Position numbers and translations under genes: made by a program. Shown piece by piece: positions 52,771 to 63,703 of a DNA stretch of 64,000 nucleotides. The DNA lies in contig CM044315.1 in the NCBI GenBank assembly GCA_024291935.2, forward strand, positions 56,642,385 through 56,706,384. The letters run 5' to 3'. The notes below the pieces were generated by a model. The model saw only the letters and a list, made by a program, of their open reading frames with translations, was not told the origin of the DNA and did no database searches. Origin of the DNA: Okapia johnstoni (lineage: Eukaryota; Chordata; Mammalia; Artiodactyla; Giraffidae). Every line of letters begins with the position of its first letter. The first letter of the stretch is position 1.

Positions 52771-54422
52771 TGCTGTTGCTATTGTTGTTCAGTTGCTCAG
52801 TTGTCCCAGCTCTTTGCGACCTCATGGTCTGCAGCACGCCAGGCTTCCCTGTCCTTCACCATCTCTCAGAGCTTGTTCAAACTCACGTCCATTGAGTCAG
52901 TGATATCATCTAACCATTCATCCTCTGTTGTCCCCTCCTCCTCCCGCCTTCAATCTTTACCAACATCAGGGTCTTTTCTAATGAGTCGGCTCTTCGCATC
53001 AGGTGGCTGAAGTATTGGAGTGTCAGATTCCCCATCAGTCATTCCAACGAATATTCACGACTGACTTCCTTTAGGATTCAGTGGTTTGATCTCCTGCATG
53101 CAAGGGACTTTCAAGAGTCTTCTCCAACACCACAGTTTAAAAGAATCAATTCTTTGGCACTCAGCCTTCTTTATGGTCCAAATCTCACATCCATACATGA
53201 CTACTGGAAAAACCATAGCTTTGACTATACAGACATTTGTTGACAAAGTAATGTCTCTGCTTTTTAATATGCTATCTAGGTTGGTCACAGCTTTAATTCC
53301 AAGGAGCAAGCATCTTTTAACTTCATGGGTGCAGTCACCATCTGCAGTGATTTTAGAGTAAAGAAAATAAAGTCTGTCACTGTTTCCAGTGTGCCCCATC
53401 TATTTGCCATGAAGTGATGGAACCAGATGCCATTCTTAGTTTTCTGAATGTTGGGTTTTAAGCCAGATTTTTCCACTCTCCTCTTTCACTTTGATCAAGG
53501 GGCTCTTTATTTCCTCTTCACTTTCTGCCATAAGGGTGGGGTCATCTGCCTATCTGAGGTTATCGATACTTCTCCCGCCAATCTTGATTCCAGCTTGTGC
53601 TTCATCCAGCCCAGCATATCACATGATGTATTCTGCATATAAGTTATATAGGCAGGGTGACAATATACAGCCTTAACAGACTCCTTTCCAAATTTGGAAC
53701 TAGTCTGTTGTTCCATGTCCGGTTCTAACTGTTGCTTCTTGACCTGCATACAGATTTCTCAGGAGGCAGGTAAGATAGTTTGGTATTCCCTTCTCTTCAA
53801 GAATTTTCCACAGTTTGTTGTGATCCACATAGTCAAAGACTTTAGCGAGGTCAATGAAGCAGAAGTGGATGTTTTTCTGGAATTCTCTTGCTTCTTCTAA
53901 GATCCAACAGATGTTGGCAATTTGATCTCTGGTTCCTCTGCCTTTTCTAAATCCAGTTTGAACATCTGCAATTTCTTGGTTCATGTACTGTTGAAGGCTG
54001 GCTTGAAGAATTTTGAGCGTTACTTTGCTAGCGTGAGAGATGAGTGCAACTGTGTGGTAGTTGAACAGTCTTTGGCATTGACTTTCTTTGGGATTAGAAT
54101 GAAAACTAACCTTTTCCAGTCCTCTGGCCACTGCTGACTTTTCCAAACTTGCTGGCATATTGAGTGCAGCACTTTCACAGCATCATATTTTAGGATTTAG
54201 AATAGCTCAGCTGGAATTTCATCACCTCCACTAGCTTTGTTCTTAGTGATGCTTCCTAAGGCGCACTTGACTTTGTACTCCAAGATGACTGGCTCTAGGT
54301 GAGTGACCACACCATCATGGTTATCTGGGTGATGAAGTTCTTTTTTGTGTAGTTTCTCTGTGTATTCTTGCCATCTCTTCTTAATATCTTCTGCTTCTGT
54401 TAGGTCCATACCATTTCTGTCA
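52771..54422 (-). mobile_element. BovB LINE, 1.65 kb, 5'-truncated
   Basis: BovB 3' end with a (gtt)-type tail at about 52775, running to the segment encoding 'DRNGMDLTEAEDIKKRWQEY'. An imperfect duplication of about 44 bp flanks it (52731-52775 and 54424-54467). The frame is broken into pieces: 54454-54197, 54158-53700 and 53399-53055. Confidence 0.92.
53700..54158 (-). pseudogene. BovB RT fingers/palm remnant
   Basis: 152 open codons: 'TGFRKGRGTRDQIANICWI', 'FCFIDLAKVFDYVDHNKLWK' (motif A, catalytic Asp kept, second Tyr and Ala of the usual AKAFD changed), 'LLRNLYAGQEATVRTGHGTTD'. Motif B and the YADD box lie downstream in other frames (YADD degraded to 'DADD/ADD'-like reading near 53560). 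Not functional. Confidence 0.82.
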
Positions 54423-54534
54423 TGCCATGCACTTCTCCAGAAACTGACATGCAAATATCTCTGCCTGTCCCTAACTGCAGGAACTGGTATGTAACCCAGT
54501 CATCCTCCAAATGAAATTCCTTCCTCTAATGGCT

Positions 54535-54725
54535 TCCCTGGTGTATTCTGCCAAACTTTTAAAGAAGACTTAATGTCATTCCATCTCACATTCTTTCAAA
54601 AAATCACAAAAAAGAAAACACTCCCAAACTCATTTTACAAGGCCGTTTTCTTGATAGCAAGGTAAGGACATTATAGGAAAAGAAAACTGCAGACCAATAT
54701 CCCTGATGAATAAAGATACACAAAA
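54535..54725 (+). mobile_element. L1 ORF2 fragment
   Basis: 'ttctgccaaacttttaaaga', 'cactcccaaactcattttac', 'gcagaccaatatccctgatg' are L1 ORF2 phrases around the segment between the fingers and palm. About 190 bp, broken frame. Confidence 0.7.
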
Positions 54726-54881
54726 GGAGAGAATGATGTAATAAACTTCTGTGTACTCAGCTAATTATCAATATACATAAGAGTATAATATGCTTTCTAC
54801 TATTAGTTTAAATATAAAGGAGCTAACTACAGTGAGTCTTTTTGAATCCTTGAGGTTTAAGAGTTTGGAGTTTGAGTTGAC

Positions 54882-54914
<33 letters not shown>

Positions 54915-55104
54915 ATATATATAGGAGCAACATTAAAAATTACAGTAAGTTTTCAAACTATATAAAATTTAAAATGTATGTCAAAATATCATTAAAAATT
55001 AAAAGGCAAACAATATACTGTAAAATTTATTTGGCACAGATGTGATATTTTTAAAACATCTTTATTATATAAAGAGATCATTCTTAGTGGAATGTTCTAT
55101 AAAC
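54726..55104. other. Unassigned AT-rich DNA with (TA)n tract
   Basis: A (TA)n run at about 54882-54924 with one 'tgtatg' interruption. The rest is not recognised. Confidence 0.5.
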
Positions 55105-55535
55105 ATCAAATAAGTCCATTTGCTCTAATGTGTTATTTAAGGCTTATGTTTCCTTATTGATTTTCTATCTGGATGATCTGTCCATTGATGTTAATGGGGT
55201 GCTAAAACTCCCTACTATTTATTGTGTCACTGTCAATTTCTCCTTTTATGTCTATCAATATCTGCCTTATATACTAAGGTGCTCCTATATTGTGTGCAGA
55301 TATATTTACATTGTTATTTATTCTGCTTAGATTGATCCCTTGACCATTATAAAGTGTACTTCTTTGTCTACTATACTATAACAGTCATTATTTTAAAGTC
55401 TATTTTGTCTGATATAAATACTGCTATTCCAGGTTTCTTTTGACTTTCACTTGCATGGAATCCTGTTCCCATCCCCTCACTTTTTGTCTGTATGTGTCTC
55501 TAGATCTGATATATCTCTCTTTTTGTGCATATTCT
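55105..55535 (-). mobile_element. L1 LINE fragment, endonuclease region, antisense
   Basis: Antisense of the L1 ORF2 endonuclease domain: 'aatggggtgctaaaactccc' (the 'GDFNTPL' segment), 'aaggtgctcctatattgtgt' (the 'IYAPN' segment), 'attgatcccttgaccattat' (the 'IMVKGSI' segment) and further 'tttgcatgg'-type phrases. Broken frame. Confidence 0.75.
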
Positions 55536-55894
55536 AAATTTTTCCATAATGAAGCCTAAAACATTATTTTGTAGTTTTGACTTATTTTCTGCTGCCTTTC
55601 AAGTTTCATTGACATAAATTCCTAATTTGTGACCTTGAACAAATTTTGAAATCTCTAAGTTTTGGTTATCTCTGTTACTAAAAACCAGAACCAAACAAGG
55701 AAGTAAAAATATACCAAAAGTGTAGGACTGTTAACAGGAGGAAAGAAAATAATGCATATATAGCATATAATATTGTGCCTTGCAAACACCAGGTGCTCAG
55801 TAAAGGTTTCCTTTTATTTTTATTATTATTATTACTATCACAACTATTACATTACTACTATTACTATTTCAATTTCTATATATCAGACTTTTCT
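55536..55894. other. Unassigned DNA with ATT-rich run
   Basis: An interrupted (ATT)n/(ACT)n low-complexity run lies at about 55815-55885. An L2-like 'aacaccaggtgctcagtaaa' lies near 55787. Confidence 0.5.
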
Positions 55895-56210
55895 GCTGTA
55901 AAAATCAGAAGCTGATCCTGGATGATTAAATAAAAGAGAAGTTTATTTCAAAAGATACTGGGTATAGCAGAAGACAAGTTCAATGACAGTTTCAGAATGC
56001 CAAAGACCTGAGCTGGGGAGAAATCTGCTGCCAGCCACAGGCCTGCTGAGCACAAGTGGAAAAGGCTTGGCCACAGTCACTCTCACAGGACAAGTCTGCC
56101 CCAGAGCTGGATGTACACACCCACACCGGCCCATGAATGTTTCTGAGCAGGCCCTGCTTCCTCAAACTTCTCCTTTGGATGCATATGACAAGCAAATCAT
56201 TTAGAAGTCA
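55895..56210 (+). mobile_element. Possible ancient repeat, GC-richer
   Basis: 'agctgatcctggatgattaa', 'agagaagtttatttcaaaag', 'gcttggccacagtcactctc' suggest an old interspersed repeat that I cannot name. The three short overlapping frames here share no motif with known proteins. Confidence 0.3.
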
Positions 56211-56769
56211 GACCCATAAGGATGAAAGCTCTTCAAACAGGCATTCAAAAATGTGGACAAGTAGGCAGAAAACTTAACAATGTCCTGTACAGTCCTCTTG
56301 CTAGCTACCCAAATTTCACATTGACCTTTCTTCTATGCTGGAACTTGACAAGGACAACAATAAAAATTCTATAAGTGGGGTATGGCTGCCCTGGTAGGTC
56401 CTTTCTGAGGAGACTGATACCCTAACAATTCAAATACTGGGGAGCCCAACTCAAGGCTGCTAAGCATAAAATTTAGAGTTCTGGGGTGACAGGAGCCTTT
56501 TCCTTAAAATCCAGATTATTTTATGCCACTGAGTCCCCAGTGCTGTGGGCAGTCCTGCTTAGTTTGGAGAAATGTGGGATTAAACAAATATGTTTGACCA
56601 CTGAATACTTATCTATTTACCTTAAAGATAAGGAAAGATATTCCAGGTGGAAAGGACTGTTTCAACACACAGTTAGAGGAATACTGCTGTATAGAATCCA
56701 GAGTTGATTTTGTAACTCTGAGCTACCTGGAATTGTTCTGAGGCTTTGATTAAATAACAGATGTAACAA
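56211..56769. other. Unassigned DNA
   Basis: Nothing recognised. Confidence 0.4.
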
Positions 56770-58742
56770 AAAAAGATGCATAAATTCTCAACAAAATACT
56801 AGTAAACTGAATTCAACAGTACATTAAAAGGATTATACATCACAATCAAGTGAGATTTATCCCCAGCATGCAAGGATGGTTCAATAAATGCCAAGCAGTT
56901 CATATGATAAACTACATTAGTAGAATGAAAGACAAAAATTATATGATCCTCTCAGTAAGTGCAGAAAAGTATTTGACAAAAATTTAATACCCAGGTGTGA
57001 TATAAACTCTCAAAAACTTGGTATAGAAGGAATCTACCAAAACATAATGAAAGTCATAGATGACAAACCCATAGCTAACATTATATTCAATGATAAAGAG
57101 CTGAAAGATTTTTCTCTAAAACCAGAAACAAGAAAAGAGTACCCACTTTCACCAGCTAGATTCAACATAGTACTGGAAATGACACCAGAGCAAAAAGGAA
57201 AAATAAATAAATAATAAATAAAATGAATTCAAACTGGAAAAGAAGTAAAATTGTCTTTCTTTGCACATGATGTGATCTTATACACAGAAACTTCTGAAGA
57301 CTCCCACCAAAAACTGTCAGAACTAATAAACAAATTTAATAAAGTTGAAATCAACGTACAGATATTGGTCGCATTTCTATACACTAATAATGAATTATCT
57401 GAGAGTAAAATTAAGAAAACAAGCTCATTTACAATAGCATCAAAAGAATAAAATACTTACAAATAAATATAACCAAGGAGATGAAATATCTGTCTGTAGA
57501 GTGAAAACTTAAAGACTGATTAAAGAAACTAGAGGTGTAAAAATGTAAAGTCATCCATGTTCATAGGCAGAAAGAATTAATATTGTTAAAACATCATACT
57601 AGACAGTCTTCTCGAGATTCATCAATGCAATCTCTGTCAAACTCCCAATGGCTATTTTTACAGAAATAGAAAAAACAATCCTAAAAATTCTAAATTAGTG
57701 TGAAACCACAAAAAACCTTGAGACTAAGCAATCCCGTGTAAGAAGAACAAAGCTAGAAAAATCATGGTTCCTGATTTCAAAGTAAATTATAAAGCTACAC
57801 TTTTCAAAAGAGCCTGGTATTGGCATAAAAATGGACACAAACAACAATGAACAGAATCAAGAGTTTAGAAACAAACCTACAAAAATATACGATCAACTAG
57901 GTGCCAAGAACACACAGTAGGAAAAGATGCATGTATTCAATTGCTAAGTCGTGTCTGACTCTTTGCAACTCCATGGACTGCAACATGCCAGGCTTCCTCA
58001 TCCTTCACCATCTCTTGGAGCTTGCTCAAACTCACATCCATTGAGTTGGTGATGCCACCCAACCATCTCAAGCTCTGTCATCCCCTTCCCCTCCTGCCCT
58101 CAATCTTTCCCATCATCAGGGTCTTTTACAGTAAGTCGACTCTTCACATCAGGTGGCCCAAGTATTAGGGCTTGAGCTTCAATATCAATCCTTTCAATGA
58201 ATATTCAGGGTTGATTTCCTTTAGGATTAAGTGGTTAGATCTCCTTGCAATCCAAGGGACTCTCAAGACTCTTCTCCAACACCACAGTTTGAAAGCACTA
58301 ATTCTTTAGTGCTCAAGTTCCTCTGAAAATGGGGCTGAGAAAACTGCATAATCACATACAAAAGAATAAAATCTGACCCTTGTTTTATACTCTAACAATA
58401 ATTAACTCAAAATGGACTAAGGACTTGAGTGTAGTACCTAAAACTGTAAAATTCCTAGAAGAAAACAAGGACAAAGCTCCTTACGTTGATCTTGACAATT
58501 ATTTTTTGCCATGATGACACCAAAAGCACAGGCAATAACAACAAAAATAAACAAGTAAAATAACATAAAATTAAAAAGCTTCTCAGTAAAGGGAATAATC
58601 AATGAAATTAAAATGCAACTTATGGAAAAATATTCACCAACCAAATGCCTCATACGAGGTTAGTATCTAAAATATTAATATAAAAGTAATTCATACAACT
58701 CAACAGCAAAATACAAACAGCCCAACTAAAAATGGGCAAAAG
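56770..58742 (+). mobile_element. Older L1 LINE, left part (ORF2)
   Basis: Sense ORF2 from the RT fingers on: 'attctcaacaaaatactagt', 'gcatgcaaggatggttcaat', 'gacaaacccatagctaacat' and 'tctttctttgcacatgatgt' (the FADD box region, here 'FFAHDVILYTE', catalytic pair lost). Then come 'caaactcccaatggctattt', 'tcctgatttcaaagtaaatt' and 'gcccaactaaaaatgggcaa'. The frame is badly broken. It is interrupted by BovB (57925-58316) and by a whole younger L1 at 58743, and resumes at 63704. Confidence 0.82.
57925..58316 (-). mobile_element. BovB 3' fragment inside L1
   Basis: Antisense BovB 3' end ('ttgctaagtcgtgtctgact') to 'ccaacaccacagtttgaaag'. About 390 bp, with no clear TSD. L1 sequence on either side is nearly contiguous, with a small loss of L1 bases at the site. 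Confidence 0.9.
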
Positions 58743-59480
58743 TTAGGCAGGCTCCCATACCCCAGCCACTATGCCAACCACCTCATCAGCCGGGCCCCTG
58801 GGAGCAGATGTCTGCAGGTTTCCCACAAGTAGATACAGGACTGAAACCACTTACGAGCCACAGTGGCCACACGACTTAGGAAGCAGGGCTGAAATCTCTC
58901 CTACAACTATGTGAAACACAATTGATACCTCCATTGCCAGTTCTGTAAATTCAGCACCTGACATCCGAATAGACAATGGGTCCTCCCACAGCTGGGATGA
59001 CTCTGGCCTTAGCAGGTGTGGGCTTTGTGAGTGCATGCACACAGGGGCTGGGCTAGGCCAGTGTCTGAGCCGCCACCATAGCTCCCAGAGTGGACTCAGA
59101 TACCTGAATACTGTGATAGATCTGTGCTGGTGGCCTTATGACAACATTTGAGGAACACAAGTCCCAATTGCTGGCATTCTCACAGATGAGGCAGGGCCAA
59201 GACCAGTGCCAACAATAATGTGTTTTGTAAGTCTTCACAATGAATGAAAGATGACACAACAGAGCACACTCACCAGTGAACAGCTCCAGCGGAGAAATAC
59301 TTAGTGACTCCCCTCCTAGTGGGAGTGCTCCAATCCTGCCTACCTCACAGCAAAGTTCAGAAATGGATCTGGGGGCTTCTACTCTAACAACTAGTGAGCA
59401 GGCTCTGCTCCTGACAGGGCAGTGACAACCACAGAACAAAAGAGGAGACCCTACCCAATACCCAGCACAGGCTCTAATCA
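58743..59480 (+). promoter_or_regulatory. L1 5'-UTR-like block
   Basis: Markedly GC-richer than its surroundings, with 'gccgggcccctgggagcaga', 'tgtgggctttgtgagtgcat', 'gggctgggctaggccagtgt' and 'cagctccagcggagaaatac'. It lies immediately after the left TSD, where the 5' UTR with the internal L1 promoter belongs. It has no coding sense-strand frame. Promoter activity is inferred from the family only. Confidence 0.65.
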
Positions 59481-62400
59481 CTACAACACTAGTAACAACT
59501 CCATCAAGGGGATAACAGCCTTTAAAACAAAGGCTATAAGGAAGGACACTATATAATGATAAAGAGATCAATACAGGAGAGGATATTACGCTTGTCTACA
59601 TATATGCACCCAATTATAGGAACACCCCAATACATAAAACAAAGTATAACAGACATAAAAGAAGAAATTAATAGGAATACAATACTAGTAGGAGGTTTTA
59701 ACACCCTCCTCATATCAAAGGACAGATCTTCAAGGCAGAAAATCAATAAAAGAGGTCCTAAATGATACAAAGAGATCACAGGGAAAGAGATTCTAAATGA
59801 TACAATATAAGAATTAGACTTAATTGATGTTTTCATCCCCAAAAAAGCAGAATACACATTCTTTTCAAGTGCACATGGAACATTCTCTAGGACTGACCAC
59901 AAAACAAGACTCAACAAAATTGAGTGTAGGAATTATTTCAAGCATCTTTTCTGACCACAGCATGAAACTAGAAATCAGCCATAGGAAAAGCAACAAGAAA
60001 AAAACAATTACATGGGAACTAAACAACATGCTGTTGAAAAAACAATGAGGAAATCAAAGAAGAAATTTAACAATACTTTGCACAAATTACAATGAAAACA
60101 CAGCCATACAAAATATATGGGATGCAGCAAAAACCATTCTTAAAGGGAAGTTCACTGTGACACAGGCCTTCTTCAAGGACCAAGAAAAATCTCAAATAAA
60201 CAACCTAACCCAACACCTAAAAGAATTAGAAAAAGAACAAACAAACCATAAAGTCAGCAGAAGTAAAGAGATAACAAAGATCAGAGAGGAAAAAATGAGA
60301 TTTTTAAAAATAGGAAAAAAAATCAATAAAACCAGGAGCTAGTTCTTTAAAGGGTAAAGAAAATTGACAATCCTCTAGCCAGGCTCATCAAGAAGAAAAG
60401 AGAGAAGATCTAAATAGACAAAATAAATTCAAGACAACAAATCACAACTGATATCACAGAAATACAAAAATAAAAAAACATAAGAACAACAACTATGAAC
60501 AATTATATGCCAACAAATTCAACCTAGAAGAAATGGACAACACTGTAAAAACATACAGCCCACAAAAACTAAATCAAGAAGAAACATATAACTTGAACAA
60601 ACCAATCATAGGCAGTGAAACAGAATCTATAATTTTAAAAAAAAAAGCTCCCTACAAACAAAAGTCCAGTATCAGATGGCTTCAGAGGCAAATTCTACCA
60701 AACATACAAAGAAGAACTTACACTGATCCTTCTCAAGCTCTTCCAAAACATTGAAGAGGAAGAAACACTTCCAAAGACATTGTAAGAAGCCTCCATCACC
60801 CTGATAACAAAACCAGACAAAGATACTGTCAGTATCTTTGATGAATATAAATGCAAAAATTCTCAAGAAAATATTAGCAAACCAAATCCAAAACCACATA
60901 AAAAAGATCATATACCACAACCAAGTTGATTCATCTCTGGGTCACAAGAATGGTTCAACACATGCAAATCAAATAAAGTGATAACCACATAAAGAAAGGA
61001 AAAGACACAAACCACATGATCATTTTAATAGATGCAGAAAAAGCATTCAGTAAAATTCAGCATCCATTGATGACAAAAAAAAAAAAAACTCTTATGAAAG
61101 TGGGTATAGAGGGAACACATCTCAACACATTAAAAGTTACTTATGACAAACCCACAGCCCACAGACAATATAATACTCAATGATGAAATGCTGAAAGCCT
61201 TCCCACTAAAGTCTAGAACAAGACAAGAATGCCCACTCTTACCACTTCTCTTGAAGATAGTACTGAAGTCCTAGCCACAGCAACCAGACAAGAAAAAGAA
61301 ATAAAAGATAGGTAAATTAGTACGGAAGAAAAAAACTGTCATTATATGCAGATGACATGATACTATATGAATGAAACCCTAAAGATTCCACACAAAAAAT
61401 ATTAGAACTAATAAACAAATTTAGCAAGGTAGCAAGACACAACATATAAGAATAGATTGCATTTTTTTATACTAACAATTAAATATTAGAAAGGGAATGT
61501 AAACAATCTCTTAAAATTGCATCCAAAAAATGCTTAGGAACAAACCTCACCAAAGTGAAAGACTTCTATGTTGAAAACTGAAAAACAGTAATAAAGGAAA
61601 TTGAAGATGATTCAAAGAAATGAAAAGATAGCCCATGCTCTTGGACTGGAAAAATTAATATTGTTAAAATGACCATACTACCTAAAACAATCTACAGATG
61701 TAAGGAATCTTTCACATTACTCATGACATTTTTTCACAGAATGTGAACAAATAATCCTAAAATTTATATGGAACCATAAAATACCCAGAATTGCCAAAGC
61801 AATCCCAACAAAAAAGAATAAAGTTGGAAGCATAGCACTCCCAGACTTCAGATAATACCACAAAGCCACAGTAATAAAAACAACATGGTACTGGCACAAA
61901 AAGATATATGGATCAATGGAACATACTATAAAGCCCAGAAATAAACCTGAACACCAGTGGACAATTAATCGAAAGAGGCAAGAATATAGTCAAAAGAGGC
62001 AAGGATATACAATGGGAAAAAGACAGTCTCTTCAGTAAGTGATGCTAGAAAAGTTGGACCGTCACATGTGAATCAATGAAGTTAAAATGCACTCTTAAAC
62101 CATACACAAAAAATAAATTCAAAATGGTTTAAAGACTTAAATTATAAGAGAAGATATCATAAAACTCTGAAAGGAGAACATAGGCCAAATATTCTCTGAC
62201 ATAAATTGTAGCAATGTTTTCTTAGGTCAGTCTTCCAAGGCAATATTAATAAAAGCAAAAATAAACACATGGGACCTGATCAAACTAATAAGATTTTGCA
62301 CAGCAAATGAAACCATACAAAACTAAAAGAAAACCTATGGGCTAGGAGAAAATATTTGCAAATGATATAACCAAAAAGAGCTTAATTTCCAAAATACACA

Positions 62401-62907
62401 AACAAGTCACATACAGCTCCATACCCAAGAAACAATCCAATCAAAAAATGGGCAGACCTAAATAGACATTTCTCCAAAGAAGACATACAAATGGTTTAAA
62501 AGCACATGAAAAGATGTTCAACATAACTGATTATTAGAGAAATGCAAATCTAAACTACAATTTGGTATCCCCTCACACTAGTTAGAATGGTCATTATCAA
62601 AAAAAAAAAACTACAAATAATAAGTGTTGGAGAGGCTGTGAAGAAAAGGGAACCCTTTTACACTGTTGGTAGAAATGTAAACTGGTACAGCCACTATGGA
62701 GAACAATATGAAAGTTCCTTAAAAAACTAAAAATAGAGCTACTATATGATCCAGCAATCCTACTCCTTGGTATTTATCTAGGGGAAAAAAAACATATTTT
62801 AAAAAGATATATGCACCCCAGTGTTCACTGCAGCACTATCTACAATAGCCAGCACATGGAAGCAAACTGAATACCCATCAACAGAGGGATGAATAAAGAC
62901 ATGATTG

Positions 62908-62908
<1 letters not shown>

Positions 62909-62969
<61 letters not shown>

Positions 62970-62988
62970 TCACACACATATATATATA
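62909..62988 (+). repeat. (TA)n(CA)n compound microsatellite
   Basis: About 19 TA units, then about 12 CA units with one TC interruption, then a short TA run. It sits where L1 elements carry a natural 'tatatatata' just before 'caatggaatattactcagcc', so it probably grew from that seed. A BOV-A2 follows at once. Confidence 0.95.
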
Positions 62989-63233
62989 GCATTGCTCAGT
63001 CACTTCAGTCATGTCCGACTCTCTGCGACCCCATGGACCATGGCCTGCCAGGCTCCTCAGTCCATGGGATTCTCCAGGCAAGAATACTGGAGTGGGTTGC
63101 CAGTTCCTTCTCCAGTGATAAAGTATGAAGTGAGTGAAGTGAGTGGAATAAAGTCGCTCAGTCGTGTCCGACTCTTTGCGACCCCATGGGCTGTAGCCTA
63201 CCAGGCTCCTCTGTCCATGGGATTTTCCAGGCA
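62989..63233 (-). mobile_element. BOV-A2 SINE, antisense, in L1
   Basis: 'ttgctcagtcacttcagtca', 'gccaggctcctcagtccatg', a variant linker 'gtatgaagtgagtgaagtga', second unit 'aagtcgctcagtcgtgtccg' to 'ggattttccaggca'. The outer end is shortened. The L1 resumes directly with 'attcagccattaaaaagaac'. Confidence 0.92.
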
Positions 63234-63703
63234 TTCAGCCATTAAAAAGAACAAAATAATGCCATTTACAGCAACATGGATGGACCTAGAGAGTGTCATA
63301 CTGATACTGAGGGAAGTAAGTCAGAAAGATAAAGACAAATACCATATAATATCACTTTCATGTGGAACCTAAAATATAACACAAATGAACATATCTGTGA
63401 AACAGAAACAGATTCAAAGACACAGATAGCAGACTTGTGGTTGCCAAGGGGAAGAAAGAATGGCAGAGGAAAGGATTGGGAGTTTGGGATTAACAAATGG
63501 AAACTACTATATACAAGAAGGATAAACAATTAGGCCCTACTGTATAGCACAGGGAACTATAAGTGATATCCTATGATAAACCACAATGGAAAATAGTATG
63601 AAAAAGGATATTATATGTACAATTTAGTCACTTTGCTATACAGCAGAAATTAATACAACATTGTAATAAAGTATACTTCAATAAGCTTTCAAAAACTAAA
63701 ATG

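Larger units (their letters stand above)
59500..63380 (+). pseudogene. L1 ORF2 remnant (endonuclease, RT, C-terminal)
   Basis: Degenerate L1 ORF2 in broken frames. Endonuclease part: 'RLSTYMHPIIGTPQYIKQ' and 'TILVGGFNTLL', where the usual catalytic GDFN reads GGFN, so the Asp is lost. The RT region holds 'TPSGYRQIHPWRAIG'-type decay, and the FADD box appears as 'atatgcagatgacatgatac' near 61340 (reads YADDM). The C-terminus includes 'gaacaatatgaaagttcctt' and 'gcagcactatctacaatagc'. The N-terminal endonuclease codons and all of ORF1 are missing. Many stops and shifts. Confidence 0.75.

Noticed and set aside
59053..59571. 172-codon minus-strand open frame
   Set aside because: It is the antisense of the GC-richer L1 5'-UTR-like block. 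It has no recognisable protein motif, and long antisense frames are common in such DNA.
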